The notes beneath the pieces were generated by a model. It was given only the letters and a program-made list of their open reading frames with translations. It did not search any database and was not told where the DNA came from. A DNA stretch of 64,000 nucleotides from an uncultured Methanobrevibacter sp. GTDB taxonomy: Archaea > Methanobacteriota > Methanobacteria > Methanobacteriales > Methanobacteriaceae. This document shows, one piece after another, positions 23,466 through 34,427 of this stretch (positions are counted from its first letter, which is position 1; each line of letters starts with the position of its first letter). The position numbers were made by a program, and so were the translations under genes. Location of the stretch: positions 1 to 64,000 of the forward strand of contig NZ_CAMVEE010000001.1 in NCBI RefSeq assembly GCF_947166415.1, in the 5' to 3' direction.

Positions 23466-25307
23466 ATGAAACGTATAATTCCCGACACAAGCGCTGTTAT
23501 AATAGGTGCGATTTCAGACATTATTGAAAAGGAAGACTTGGATTATCCTGAAATAATAGTGCCAGAGGCAGTAGTTTGTGAACTTGAACATCAAGCCAAT
23601 GCCAATAGATCTGAAGGACATAAAGGATTGAAAGAACTTCAGAAATTACAGAAACTGCAATATGAAGGAGAATTGGCAGTTAGCTTTAAAGGAAGACGCC
23701 CAACCAACTATGATATCAAATATGCAAAAAGTGGCGAAATAGATGGCATTATCAGGGATTTGGCTAGAAGTGAAATGGGAACATTGCTTACAAACGACAA
23801 GGTTCAGGCCGAAACCGCCAAGGCACAAGGAATTCCTGTCTATTATTATGAGCAAAGATATGTCGAAAAGGCACTCTCAATTGAAAGGTTCTTTGATGAA
23901 AATACAATGTCTCTGCATTTGAAGGAAAACGTGTGCCCCATGGCTAAAAAAGGAACTCCTGGACACATTGATTTTGTAAAACTTGAAAATAAGCCTTATA
24001 CTTACGCTCAGCTTCATGAAATCGTTGATGAAATCCTTGACAAGGCCCATAGCGATTCAAAGACATATCTGGAATCTGCCAAAGAAGGGTCATTCGTTGT
24101 TCAGTCAAGGGAATACAGGATTTCAATAGCTTATCCTCCATTTTCAGAAGGTCTTGAAATAACTATCGTAAGGCCTGTTGCAAACATTAGTTTGGATGAA
24201 TATCACCTATCAGATAAGCTTTTAAACAGAATCAGAACCAATGCAGAAGGAATCCTGATTTCAGGGTCACCAGGTGCTGGAAAAAGTACATTTGTACAGG
24301 CCATAGCAAAATACTACTCATCAAAATTAAACAAGATTGTAAAGACAATGGAATCTCCAAGAGATTTGCAATTGCCTGATGAAATCACACAATACAGTCC
24401 ATTGGAAGGGAGTATGGAAAATACCGCCGATGTGCTGTTGCTTGTAAGGCCAGATTATACAATCTATGACGAACTCAGAAAAAATACAGACTTCAGCATA
24501 TTTGCAGACATGAGGCTTGCAGGCGTTGGAATGATTGGGGTTGTGCATGCAACAAGACCAATTGATGCAATCCAGAGAATAGCTTCAAGAGTGGAGCTTG
24601 GAGTAATCCCTTCAATTGTCGATACAAGCATTTACATCGAAGATGGAAAGGTTACAAGTGTATACGAAACAAAAATGACCGTTAAAGTTCCAACAGGCAT
24701 GAAGGAAGCGGACCTTGCAAGACCGGTCATTGAAGTTCGTGATTTTGAAACCGGCGAGCTGAAAAATGAAATCTACACCTACGGTGAACAGACAATAGTA
24801 ATGGATATGGATTTGGTGAACGGAACCAATTCCGATTCCAGCTACAAATCATCAGTTGACAAGATTGCAGAAGCAGAAATCTTAAGAAAAATCAAAAAAA
24901 TTCTTCCTAAAAAGGCCAAGGTTGATGTTGAAGTGATTTCACCTGAAAGGGCAAACATATACCTTCCAGAAGAATATGTGCCAAAAATCATTGGAAAAAA
25001 CGGCAAAAGAATAGCTGAAATTGAAGAAAAAGTAGGAATAAGTCTTGGAGTGGAAATAATAGAACAAAAACCAGTCGATAGAACTCCATTTGAAATTGAT
25101 ATAATCCACACCAATAAACAGCTTATTTTAGACCTTGGAAGAGATAACGGAAGACAAAACTTTGACGTTTATATAAGCGGCGAGTATTTGCTTACCGCAA
25201 CCACATCCAAAAAAGGAGAAATAAAAATTAAAAAAGGAATTGAACTGTCCGATCTCATACTGGAAGCCATTGAGATGGGATTGGAAATTACCGCAATAAG
25301 AAAGTGA
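23466..25307 (+). CDS. PIN-domain / PilT-VirB11-like ATPase / KH-domain fusion protein
   Basis: N-terminal PIN (IIPDTSAVIIGAIS..DGIIRDLARSE..LLTNDKVQAETAKAQG), ISGSPGAGKSTFVQAIAKYY Walker A, C-terminal KH GKNGKRIAEIEEKVG. Confidence 0.9.
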   Translation: MKRIIPDTSAVIIGAISDIIEKEDLDYPEIIVPEAVVCELEHQANANRSEGHKGLKELQKLQKLQYEGELAVSFKGRRPTNYDIKYAKSGEIDGIIRDLARSEMGTLLTNDKVQAETAKAQGIPVYYYEQRYVEKALSIERFFDENTMSLHLKENVCPMAKKGTPGHIDFVKLENKPYTYAQLHEIVDEILDKAHSDSKTYLESAKEGSFVVQSREYRISIAYPPFSEGLEITIVRPVANISLDEYHLSDKLLNRIRTNAEGILISGSPGAGKSTFVQAIAKYYSSKLNKIVKTMESPRDLQLPDEITQYSPLEGSMENTADVLLLVRPDYTIYDELRKNTDFSIFADMRLAGVGMIGVVHATRPIDAIQRIASRVELGVIPSIVDTSIYIEDGKVTSVYETKMTVKVPTGMKEADLARPVIEVRDFETGELKNEIYTYGEQTIVMDMDLVNGTNSDSSYKSSVDKIAEAEILRKIKKILPKKAKVDVEVISPERANIYLPEEYVPKIIGKNGKRIAEIEEKVGISLGVEIIEQKPVDRTPFEIDIIHTNKQLILDLGRDNGRQNFDVYISGEYLLTATTSKKGEIKIKKGIELSDLILEAIEMGLEITAIRK

Positions 25308-25311
25308 TTAT

Positions 25312-26058
25312 ATGAAAATTGGCGCATCCACACTAGCAGGATTACATGACACATTAGAAAACTGTTTGGAATTTATTGAAGGCCTTGGAATTGAATATGC
25401 TGAACTTGTTCATCAGTTTCCAAGCGAATTTATAGAAATAGAACTTTTGGAAAGTTTCAATTTGAAATATTCCATCCATTCACCGTTCATGGACGTGAAC
25501 ATTGCATCCCTACAGGAAAGAAGCAGGCTTAATTCAATAGAGCAAATCAAATCCTCAATTGACCTTGCAAGTGAAATCGATGCTGAAACCGTTGTTGTCC
25601 ATCCCGGATTCATGCCGTTTTTGGCAAGACCCTTTGAAGATAAGGTATATGAAACCGCAAACAAATCAATTCTGGAACTGGGAAATTATGCAAAAGATTT
25701 AGGCGTCAATGCTGCCATCGAAAATATGCCGACCTTTGAAGGCATGATTTACAAAGATTTGAAAAAATTAGACCAATTCCTCACAGAAAATGAAATGTCA
25801 ATGACCCTGGACATCGGCCATGCAAATCATGTCGGATATTCCGCAGATGAAATGTATTTTGATTCAATTAAACACATACATGCGCATGATAATTTTGGTG
25901 ATGATGACTCACACCTTGCTTTAGGTGAAGGCTCTATTGATTTAAAACATATCATCAAAAAATTCGAGTCAAAAAATTATGATGGCATCTACATCATTGA
26001 AGTAAATGACAATGATTCTATCAAAAAAAGTTTTGAATATATGAAGGAAAACTTCTAG
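25312..26058 (+). CDS. sugar phosphate isomerase/epimerase-like (AP endonuclease 2 TIM-barrel) protein
   Basis: YSIHSPFMDVNIAS, VVVHPGFMP, AAIENMPTFEG, LDIGHANHVG, IKHIHAHDNFGDDDSHLALGEGSID. Confidence 0.82.
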   Translation: MKIGASTLAGLHDTLENCLEFIEGLGIEYAELVHQFPSEFIEIELLESFNLKYSIHSPFMDVNIASLQERSRLNSIEQIKSSIDLASEIDAETVVVHPGFMPFLARPFEDKVYETANKSILELGNYAKDLGVNAAIENMPTFEGMIYKDLKKLDQFLTENEMSMTLDIGHANHVGYSADEMYFDSIKHIHAHDNFGDDDSHLALGEGSIDLKHIIKKFESKNYDGIYIIEVNDNDSIKKSFEYMKENF

Positions 26059-28376
26059 AGAAGTCTTTTCTCCTTAATTTCTTTTTGGAAATATAGGTAT
26101 TTGGAATCTATTACTTTCCTAATGTTTTCTGCTGTTTTTTTACCTATCCCCTCTACTTCCTGAAGCTCTTTTTCAGATGCATTTATGATGTTGCCGACTG
26201 TTCCGAAATGCTCCAATAAATTTTTTGCATTTACCGGACCTATATTCGGCAAAGATTCTACGATAAACAGTTGCTGTTCAAGCAAGCTAACTGGTTTTTT
26301 ATCGGTTCTAACCTGAACTGGAGTTCTTTCACCATTTTGTTCTCTAACAGCAATTCTTTTTATCATTGCAGCAGTATCCTGTGCATTCCTAGTAGGAATA
26401 ATGCTTATTCCAAAATCAATTGCTATTGAAGCGATAGATCCTCTGATTGCATTTGCATTAACCATTCCCGCGTATAGGTCATCGCCTTCAAGAATAAGCA
26501 GCGGCTTTTTAAATTCCTCTGATAATTCACGAGCCTGTTTAAACAGTCTTTTATCTATTATTGAATCAACGAAATCCTTGGCTGTTTTTCTCTCAATGGC
26601 AACTTCATCACTGACCTGATAATCTGCAACCGCCATTGGCTGAACTTTAACATCAATTTCCATTTCGGTCAGATGCCTGATTACCTTAGAGTTGCCTTCG
26701 CGGGAATCAGCATAAACAACCGGGAAATCGTTTTCCTTTTTAGGTCTTTCTATGATTTTAACTTTCTTCTGATTTTCCATTCTCTGAACTGCTGAAATGT
26801 TTAGCTCCTCCAAGACTTCAGGGTCAATCAACTGGTTTTTCATTCTGTTTTCCTTATTGATGCTTGACCAATAGTAACCTTCATCACGGGTTCCATTAGT
26901 TATCAGAACCTTTACGCGACCGGTTCTTTTACGGCCTGTCCTACCCCTTCTCTGAATCATCCTTACTTCAGAAGGAACAGGCTCATACAGGATAACCAAA
27001 TCCACTGCTGGAATGTCAATGCCCTCTTCCGCAACGCTTGTGGATAAAAGCACATCATATTCACCCATCCTAAACGATTTGATAATTGCCTTCTGTTCTT
27101 TTTGAGTCAAACCCTTTTCACCATCTTTAGTTGCCTGTCCAAAGAACTTGACAGATTTGATTCCTTCCTTTTCAAGCTTTTGATGAATCATTTCAAGGGT
27201 ATCACGGTACTGTGTGAAAACAATAATCTTGGATGAACTTTCATCTTCCCTGTCTGCAAATCTTGTTGATTGGAGCTTGGTCTGACCGTCTCCGGAACCA
27301 AGTTCCTTCTTAAGGATTTTAGTGAGTTCCCTTAATTTAGGATGTTCCCATCCATGCTTTTCAGCGTCTTTTGCAAGCTTTACAGCACGGGAAAAATTGT
27401 CATCCCACATCAAAGACTTGGCAGCCTTGGTCTGTTTTTTACGTAACCTGGCAACATATCTATTGAATGTGGAAACGCCTTGGGTTTCAATCAGTTCCTG
27501 TGCATGCTGAACATTAATGACAGCACTCAATATGGAAATCGCTTGGAACAGGTCCTTATCCGGATTGGCGGACCTTGCAATTTCACCTTGGATTCTTGAC
27601 CTTGCCTTCAATATATCTACCTTATTGACTGCAACGGTTTTGATAACTCCCATATTTTTTAGGGCTTTCAATCTTACTTTAAGTGCTTTATCAACATATC
27701 CCTTAATTTTTTCAAGCTCTTCACTCATTTTAATCCGAACCCAATCGATTTCAACAGGATTAAAATAAGGCTTTACATCGGCATCGTCTTCAGTTTTGAC
27801 AACGATGTTTTGGATATATAAATTTTCACAAACTTCCTTGATTTTGAATTTGTCTGAACCCGGAGATGCAGTCAAACCCAATATTAGATTAAATTTGGAT
27901 TCCTGAACATATCTGGATGCCAGATATACATAAGAATAAGATCCAACACCATGATGGCATTCATCAAAAACAATTAAAGACACGTTGCTTAAATCGTAAC
28001 GGCCATTTAACAAGTCTGATTCTACTGTTTGCGGTGTTGCACAAACAATTCTTGATTCCTCCCACCTTTTGACACGCTCATCAGTTTTGACTGCGCCGGT
28101 AATGGATGTGCATGGAAGGTTTATGAATTCCTTAAAGCTAGATTCATGCTGGATTGCCAATGGTTTGCTCGGAGCTAAAACAAGTACTTTAGAGTTTTTA
28201 ACTTTATATAATCTGTCGGCAGCTACCAATATGGCTACGATTGTCTTACCTAATGCAGTAGGTGCGACAACCATCGTATTTCCTTTCTTTAAAACATCCC
28301 CTGCCAGAACTTGTTGATAAAGTCTGGATTCAATTGCATCTTTTTTAAGCAACGGATGATTTACATAACTAGCCAT
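26055..28376 (-). CDS. hef: Hef: SF2 DEAH helicase fused to XPF/ERCC4 nuclease and HhH
   Basis: VVAPTALGKTIVAI, VFDECHHGVG, LTASPGS, QRRGRTGRKRTG; ERCC4 nuclease VAIERKTAKDFVDSIIDKRLF; C-terminal HhH LPNIGPVNAKNLLEHFG. Confidence 0.95.
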   Translation of the reverse strand: MASYVNHPLLKKDAIESRLYQQVLAGDVLKKGNTMVVAPTALGKTIVAILVAADRLYKVKNSKVLVLAPSKPLAIQHESSFKEFINLPCTSITGAVKTDERVKRWEESRIVCATPQTVESDLLNGRYDLSNVSLIVFDECHHGVGSYSYVYLASRYVQESKFNLILGLTASPGSDKFKIKEVCENLYIQNIVVKTEDDADVKPYFNPVEIDWVRIKMSEELEKIKGYVDKALKVRLKALKNMGVIKTVAVNKVDILKARSRIQGEIARSANPDKDLFQAISILSAVINVQHAQELIETQGVSTFNRYVARLRKKQTKAAKSLMWDDNFSRAVKLAKDAEKHGWEHPKLRELTKILKKELGSGDGQTKLQSTRFADREDESSSKIIVFTQYRDTLEMIHQKLEKEGIKSVKFFGQATKDGEKGLTQKEQKAIIKSFRMGEYDVLLSTSVAEEGIDIPAVDLVILYEPVPSEVRMIQRRGRTGRKRTGRVKVLITNGTRDEGYYWSSINKENRMKNQLIDPEVLEELNISAVQRMENQKKVKIIERPKKENDFPVVYADSREGNSKVIRHLTEMEIDVKVQPMAVADYQVSDEVAIERKTAKDFVDSIIDKRLFKQARELSEEFKKPLLILEGDDLYAGMVNANAIRGSIASIAIDFGISIIPTRNAQDTAAMIKRIAVREQNGERTPVQVRTDKKPVSLLEQQLFIVESLPNIGPVNAKNLLEHFGTVGNIINASEKELQEVEGIGKKTAENIRKVIDSKYLYFQKEIKEKRLL

Positions 28377-28448
28377 AATCAAAATTTTGTTTTTATGTAT
28401 TAATAAATGTTTGACGAGAGCGTATGAAAAGTAATGCCATCATATAAA

Positions 28449-29972
28449 TTATAAATCGTGGATAATATCCTTAAATTTAGTAGCGGCCTCGCCAATAGCT
28501 ACAATCATTTCACAATCCAAGTTCAAAGCCTTTTTAATTCCCTCTTTTACTTCTTCCTCAGATGCTCCCAATGTGGAAGTCTTTTCAAAGTTGCCCACAT
28601 AATTGAAGAATATCCTATCATTCAATTTTGGATTATCCCTCAGCTTTTCTGTGGCTATTTTCTGTGAAGCTGTTGATGCGGGAACAACGAATTTGGAAAA
28701 TTTAAGTACACTGTTGAAAATTCCCAAATCCCCAACATAACCTGATTCAGAGGAAACGGTTATCACTGTTGTAAAGTCTCCAAATAGCTTTTGGAATTCT
28801 TTTAGAACAGTTTGAACACCGGCGGGATTATGTGCATAGTCTACAAAAATAGTTTTTCCGTTTATTGTATCAACCTGTTCCATTCTTCCCCCAACACCAG
28901 TGAAAGTGGCAATGGACTTTAAAATCTTGTCATACGGCAAATTCAGGAATTCATGAGCTGCAATTATGACGCCTGTGACATTGTAAACATTATGAATTCC
29001 ATCAATTCCCATTTTAACGGATATTTTTCCATCAGGAGTAAACAAATCAAATGTCCTGTTTTTCAAATCAACATTCGCTGCGACATAATCTACTTGTGGA
29101 GTGGTGATTCCGCATTTACAGAAGTAGTATCCGCATCCGGAAATGATTTCCTTAACTGTAATCTCATTTCCGCAAACGCATTCCTTAATTCCTATTGAAT
29201 CAGGTGTTTCGTCAACACCAAAAGTAATCACTTCCCCCTCATACTTTAAATCCCTCAAAAGCCCTATGATTGTAGGGTCATGGGCATTGACGATTAATTT
29301 TTTACCGTCTAATCCCTTTATGAATTCTGATTTGACCTTAGCGTAATCCATAAAGCTTCCCAAATCATTGAGGTGATCAGGGGTGATGTTTGTGATTAGG
29401 CCTGCAGACATTCCAGTATTTTCAACAATTCTTCCGATAGTCCCCGGAACTCCGAAGGTACCTACCTCTAAAATTCCAACGTCCCCATTCAGTCTTGACT
29501 GCAAAATAGGAATGAATTCGGCATTCCCCTGCATCCCTTCCAGATTATGCTCACATGGATTGATTCCATTGTCCTTGGCTACTTTCTTGAGCAGGGTTGT
29601 TGTTGTGGTCTTGCCGTTTGTACCAGTTATTCCAAATACAGGCTTATCAGCCTTGAAAATATCAATTACATCATTCAATTCCAAAATAGGCTTGTTGATT
29701 CTTTTATACATTTCTGAATCCTTTGATAAACTGGCAGGAGGTATAATATAATCTGACCTATTGAAAAATGCGTCTGGTGTTCTTCCATAGAAAACATCAA
29801 TGTCATAGTCTTCCAAAGCGTTTGCAAATCTACAGTCGCGTTTTTGTGATATGTCGGTCCCTATAACATTAAATCCTCTATATTTAAGTAATCTGGCTAT
29901 CAAATTACCATTAGCTCCGCAAACACCAATTACACCAAATGTGGTGTCTTTTTTAAAGTCAGATTCATTCAT
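28449..29972 (-). CDS. Mur ligase family protein (pseudomurein-type, with Cys4 ribbon-like insert)
   Basis: FGITGTNGKTTTTTLLKKV, ITPDHLNDLGSF, VDYAHNPAGVQTVL; insert CVCGNEITVKEIISGCGYYFCKCG. Confidence 0.85.
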   Translation of the reverse strand: MNESDFKKDTTFGVIGVCGANGNLIARLLKYRGFNVIGTDISQKRDCRFANALEDYDIDVFYGRTPDAFFNRSDYIIPPASLSKDSEMYKRINKPILELNDVIDIFKADKPVFGITGTNGKTTTTTLLKKVAKDNGINPCEHNLEGMQGNAEFIPILQSRLNGDVGILEVGTFGVPGTIGRIVENTGMSAGLITNITPDHLNDLGSFMDYAKVKSEFIKGLDGKKLIVNAHDPTIIGLLRDLKYEGEVITFGVDETPDSIGIKECVCGNEITVKEIISGCGYYFCKCGITTPQVDYVAANVDLKNRTFDLFTPDGKISVKMGIDGIHNVYNVTGVIIAAHEFLNLPYDKILKSIATFTGVGGRMEQVDTINGKTIFVDYAHNPAGVQTVLKEFQKLFGDFTTVITVSSESGYVGDLGIFNSVLKFSKFVVPASTASQKIATEKLRDNPKLNDRIFFNYVGNFEKTSTLGASEEEVKEGIKKALNLDCEMIVAIGEAATKFKDIIHDL

Positions 29973-31350
29973 ACTTTTTACTTCCTTTTTCCAGTCCTTT
30001 CATAATCTTATCAACTGTGGTCAACCTGTCATAAGCTATAAGCGGCCCCATGTGCAGGATTATGTCTCCCGGCTCGGAATATTTGAATGTGAGCTCTGCT
30101 GCTATTTCTATTGTTTCAACAGCCACCTTTTCGATATTAGGATTAGTAATGGCATCCAAAATCTCCTGAGCAGCTTCCATTTCAACTGCCTGTGTAACCT
30201 CATTGAATCCGCTTGCTATTACAACCTTAATATCATACTGGCTTACCAGCTGACCAACTTCTGCCTTGTCCCTTACAGACAGGGTATCAAAATGATCCAA
30301 GAATAATACAACGCTTTCATCCTTAAAGTAGTCGAGGGTGATTTTCATACCATCATATAAGAATGCAGAATCTAAAATTACTTTTCTGCCGTTATAATCG
30401 CCAACATCCTCCATATGTGCCGGCAAACCCTTGAATACTGTTAAAGCATCTATGATATCATCTTCACTTACCCCATATGTCAGGGCAACTGAAGAAGCTG
30501 CAACTGAGTTTTCAAAGAAATAGCTCATCATGTTAAATGGGGTTGTAAACTCACCCTTATCATATTTTATTGTTAATGATTTGTCCCCAACGGTTCCCTT
30601 GAAGTCCACATCTTCATCAAGCGCATAGTAGATGCAGTCATCCCTTACAGTTTCAATAATGTCCCTGCAGGAATTGTTTGCAATGAAAGTTTCGCTCATA
30701 GCCTGCAACACCAATTTGCGTTGCTGATACTTTTCAAGTGATCCTCCAAACTCAGACAAATGGTCTTCGGCAATATTTGTCAAAAGGCCTATTTTAACAT
30801 CCAATTTGTTTAAAAGACCAATTGTACCATGAGGAAGTTCAAAAATAGCTATATCACATTCTTTGGCTTTGCCTTTGACAATACCGTCAATGATGGCTTC
30901 TGAAACTAGATTATTAACCAAAGATGAGCAGGACCATACCTTATATCCGGCCTGTTTAAACAGGCTTGTTGTGATGAAGGTTGTGGTGGTTTTTCCCATT
31001 GTACCGGTAATTCCAATAATGTCAACAGGAATCAAATCATTTACAATCTTTGAAAACTCTTCATTAGTCAATACTTTTAAATCTGAATCGGCGACTTTTT
31101 TAGCTATTGGAGCAGTGTCCGGCAAAGTAGGTGGCATATACACGGCATCGAAACCTTCAACGGAAGGATCCTTATTAGCCAGGTCTAACTTTACACCTTC
31201 TTTTTCCATTTCTATTAAACTTCTTTGAAATTCTATTTTAAACTCAGAAATGTCCTTTAAATCAGTTATGACAACATCATGATTTAAATAATTAAGCAGT
31301 CTTGCAACAGGTCTACTAGCATTTCCGGCACCAACAACTAAATAATTCAT
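29965..31350 (-). CDS. Mur ligase family protein (pseudomurein-type)
   Basis: IIGITGTMGKTTTTFITTSLF, LTNIAEDHLSEFGG; overlaps the downstream Mur ligase by 8 bp. Confidence 0.85.
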   Translation of the reverse strand: MNYLVVGAGNASRPVARLLNYLNHDVVITDLKDISEFKIEFQRSLIEMEKEGVKLDLANKDPSVEGFDAVYMPPTLPDTAPIAKKVADSDLKVLTNEEFSKIVNDLIPVDIIGITGTMGKTTTTFITTSLFKQAGYKVWSCSSLVNNLVSEAIIDGIVKGKAKECDIAIFELPHGTIGLLNKLDVKIGLLTNIAEDHLSEFGGSLEKYQQRKLVLQAMSETFIANNSCRDIIETVRDDCIYYALDEDVDFKGTVGDKSLTIKYDKGEFTTPFNMMSYFFENSVAASSVALTYGVSEDDIIDALTVFKGLPAHMEDVGDYNGRKVILDSAFLYDGMKITLDYFKDESVVLFLDHFDTLSVRDKAEVGQLVSQYDIKVVIASGFNEVTQAVEMEAAQEILDAITNPNIEKVAVETIEIAAELTFKYSEPGDIILHMGPLIAYDRLTTVDKIMKGLEKGSKKYE

Positions 31351-31444
31351 AAAAAGTCTTCCTCATTATTTCATTAGAAATATATTTGGACTTTATTTAA
31401 TTTAAAGTTTTAAAAATTTTAAAAAAAAAGAATTAGAAGAAAAA

Positions 31445-32644
31445 CTATTCAAATTGAATAAGATTTTCTACATCATTATAGACAACATCAAGCCCACACA
31501 TTGATGGAACATAATTTGCCGCTTTTGCTGAATTTACACCAATAACTTCAAAGCCCATATCTTCAATAGGAGCTACAACCATACAGGTGTCACATACCAC
31601 ATTTCCACCTGCACGTTCAATAGCTTCAGTATAGCCCATTCTATCAGCAGTCGCTTTTACGCTCACTGATGTGCAAATCCATAATTTATTTTTGATAGTT
31701 TTACCTTGAACGATATTAGCAACTTTCTTAATCTCTTCCAAAGATGCATGAGGGCATCCTAAACAAATTAAATCAGGCTGCCTGTCAGTGGTGGTTAATT
31801 TTTCACGGGTTTCTAAAATTTCCTTTTGGGAAATGAACATGTGGTCTTCAACTTCCTCAACACCGGCCTGCTTATATTCCGGAGTGACGTTTTCCATATG
31901 GTAAAGGGCCACTGAACCGGATGAAGCGAGTGCTGCACCCAAAGTCTTCAAGTCATTGTTGTCAGGAGTGTTTTGAAGTTTAAAATAAGGAACTCCACTA
32001 CCAACGACCTTACCGATGATATAACCTAATGCACCGAAATCGGCTCCACTGAGTTCATCGCTGACGTTTACAACAAGATTGGCTTTTCTTTTGTGGTCCA
32101 AGTGAAATCCATATAATGGAGTTTTACCCACAATAGCTGCCGCAAGAGCAGCTGGTCCGCCTTCACGATTGGTTCTAGCACCAATTACAGAATTGACATA
32201 AGCCACAGCAGATGATTCGGACCAGGAAACATGGTCGCCAAATCTTGGAACGTTCCCTACCAGATAAGGAGTACAGGTACAAGTTTTAGAAATGCCGAGA
32301 TTGGCATAGGCATCTACGATTTGATTTTGCTTGATTGCAAACTCTTCGGGAAAACCTAATTCCTTCCAGTTATCCAAATCAGTTCCAGGAGGATTTAATG
32401 AAGCATTGATAGTTGCCTTGCCTGAACCGTCCTTTGCCAAATCCTCAAGATATTCCAAACCTGCTTCCCCAATAGTCTTATAGGAAACACCGGATACCTG
32501 TGCGGAAGTGATGTCAACTAATTCAGGAGCCCCATAGATATCTCCTAAAGCAACAAGGATATCCATACTTTTTCTGATGGTCTCTCCAAATTCACCGTCA
32601 CACATTTGTTCTTCTTTTTTAGTTAAAAACATATTAATCAGCAT
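31445..32644 (-). CDS. aconitase X (AcnX), likely phosphomevalonate dehydratase large subunit
   Basis: [76 protein letters not shown]; first methionine of the real start uncertain (MFLTKKEE). Confidence 0.88.
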   Translation of the reverse strand: MLINMFLTKKEEQMCDGEFGETIRKSMDILVALGDIYGAPELVDITSAQVSGVSYKTIGEAGLEYLEDLAKDGSGKATINASLNPPGTDLDNWKELGFPEEFAIKQNQIVDAYANLGISKTCTCTPYLVGNVPRFGDHVSWSESSAVAYVNSVIGARTNREGGPAALAAAIVGKTPLYGFHLDHKRKANLVVNVSDELSGADFGALGYIIGKVVGSGVPYFKLQNTPDNNDLKTLGAALASSGSVALYHMENVTPEYKQAGVEEVEDHMFISQKEILETREKLTTTDRQPDLICLGCPHASLEEIKKVANIVQGKTIKNKLWICTSVSVKATADRMGYTEAIERAGGNVVCDTCMVVAPIEDMGFEVIGVNSAKAANYVPSMCGLDVVYNDVENLIQFE

Positions 32645-33968
32645 TTAATTGATATTCAACCATTTCATTGACAAGGTGCAGGAAATTGTCTTTACTTTCA
32701 AAAGGTATCATTGCACCGGCCGCAATATCATGTCCTCCGCCGGTACCTCCAAAATTATTTGAAGAATCCTGTAAAGCCTTGCCCAAATTAACACCTCGAG
32801 CAACCATTTCTCTAGTTGTTCTACCAGAAATTTTAATATCATTATGTAATCTAGATAAACCAATGACTGGTTTTGAATCGTCCAATAACTCCACAGATAA
32901 TGCGATACTTGCTATTGTTCCCATTACAGATTTCAATACCTTATCTTCACTGTAGAGATATTGAATATCTGAAAGCTGAACAGCACCTTCACGTTTAATC
33001 CATTCAAGGCCTTTGACGATTTGGTCACGGTATTGCCTTTGCAATCTTAAAGCCGCATCAAGCGCCTTATCCTTTTCACCTAAAGCTATGCTTAAACCCA
33101 AACCATGCTTTTTGTTTTTGCCGCAAGCGTCAAGAATATATGAATATTCCTCCAAGTCGCGAAGCAACGGCACTTCTTTTTGAACTGTGTAGCAGTCGCC
33201 AAAAATATCCGGATTAACATTAATAAGAGCATCCTTCAAGAGATCTTTTTCTTCATCTTCCAAATCTGTGAACTTGATTCCATAAGACAAATTCATTCTC
33301 TCTAAAAACTCCTGCGCACCTTCAAAATCTCCGCTGATACCTGGAAGCGGCGGTGAAAATGTATAAGCAAGGGATTTGTAAATAGGTTCGGAAGATTTGG
33401 AAACAATCTTCAAATCTTCATGAATCTCAAGAGTTCCGCTTTCAATTGCATCATTAAGTATTAACTCATTGACACCTGTAAATCCGCTTTGACCTTGCAT
33501 ATCACCAAATGCACCAATTAAAGCATAATAAGCCAAATGTTCCTTTCCAAGCTCACGAACAACCAAATAACTGGAACCCGCACCGCTTAAGTCTTTGCTT
33601 CCATCGATTCCAAACAGATGGGGATTAATGTGGACAACATTGCTTTCCGCTTCGGTGTCATTGACTTGGTGGTGATCTGCAATAATCACATCATGCTTGT
33701 AAGTATTGAACTCGTCAACAAAAGCACTGCCCATGTCTGAAAATATGAAAAGGTCATATTTTTCATGTCTTAGTTGGTTTACAACATCCTCTTTTAGGCG
33801 AGGGATTATGGTAGTGTGGAATTGAACGTTTTCTTCAGCGAGAGCATTCGCTATCACTGCCGCTGATGAGATTCCATCAGCATCGTTATGAGAAATTATT
33901 CTTATAACACTATCCTTTTCAATGTGCTCCTTAAGCACATCAGTAGCTTCCTTAGCCCTATTTAACAA
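32634..33968 (-). CDS. DHH-family RecJ-like single-strand exonuclease (archaeal GAN/RecJ type)
   Basis: [50 protein letters not shown] start overlapping the rpsO stop. Confidence 0.87.
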   Translation of the reverse strand: MLNRAKEATDVLKEHIEKDSVIRIISHNDADGISSAAVIANALAEENVQFHTTIIPRLKEDVVNQLRHEKYDLFIFSDMGSAFVDEFNTYKHDVIIADHHQVNDTEAESNVVHINPHLFGIDGSKDLSGAGSSYLVVRELGKEHLAYYALIGAFGDMQGQSGFTGVNELILNDAIESGTLEIHEDLKIVSKSSEPIYKSLAYTFSPPLPGISGDFEGAQEFLERMNLSYGIKFTDLEDEEKDLLKDALINVNPDIFGDCYTVQKEVPLLRDLEEYSYILDACGKNKKHGLGLSIALGEKDKALDAALRLQRQYRDQIVKGLEWIKREGAVQLSDIQYLYSEDKVLKSVMGTIASIALSVELLDDSKPVIGLSRLHNDIKISGRTTREMVARGVNLGKALQDSSNNFGGTGGGHDIAAGAMIPFESKDNFLHLVNEMVEYQLNAD

Positions 33969-34356
33969 GGAGTGCTGCTTCTTTTGGATTGTATCTCCAA
34001 CCTTCTGGTAATTCTCCTTCACTTACATAGTAAGAAGCTAATTTTCTGATTCTTGATTCAATGATAGTTAAACCTCTTCTGGAATGTAAGTCTTTAGGAT
34101 TTTCTTCTAAGTGGTCTCTGATGTTAACTGCTCTTTTGATTAAGTTTAATAAGTCTTCTGGGTAGTCTCCAGCTTGACCGTTTCTTTTTAAGATTTCGGT
34201 GATTCTTTCACCGGTAACATCTTTTACAGATGGAATTCCGTATTGGTCTCTTAAGATAATACCGATTACGGAAGTACTTTTACCTTCTTTGTTTAATTTT
34301 AAAATCATTTCTTCAATTTCTTCATCAGTGTAAGTTACCCATTCTGGTCTTGCCAT
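33958..34356 (-). CDS. rpsO: 30S ribosomal protein S15
   Basis: [49 protein letters not shown]... [21 protein letters not shown]. Confidence 0.96.
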   Translation of the reverse strand: MARPEWVTYTDEEIEEMILKLNKEGKSTSVIGIILRDQYGIPSVKDVTGERITEILKRNGQAGDYPEDLLNLIKRAVNIRDHLEENPKDLHSRRGLTIIESRIRKLASYYVSEGELPEGWRYNPKEAALLVK

Positions 34357-34427
34357 AATATAACCTCTTTTAAATTTTTTAATAAGCCCAATAAGTATAA
34401 AATTATAAAATTTTCAGAAAAACAAAT

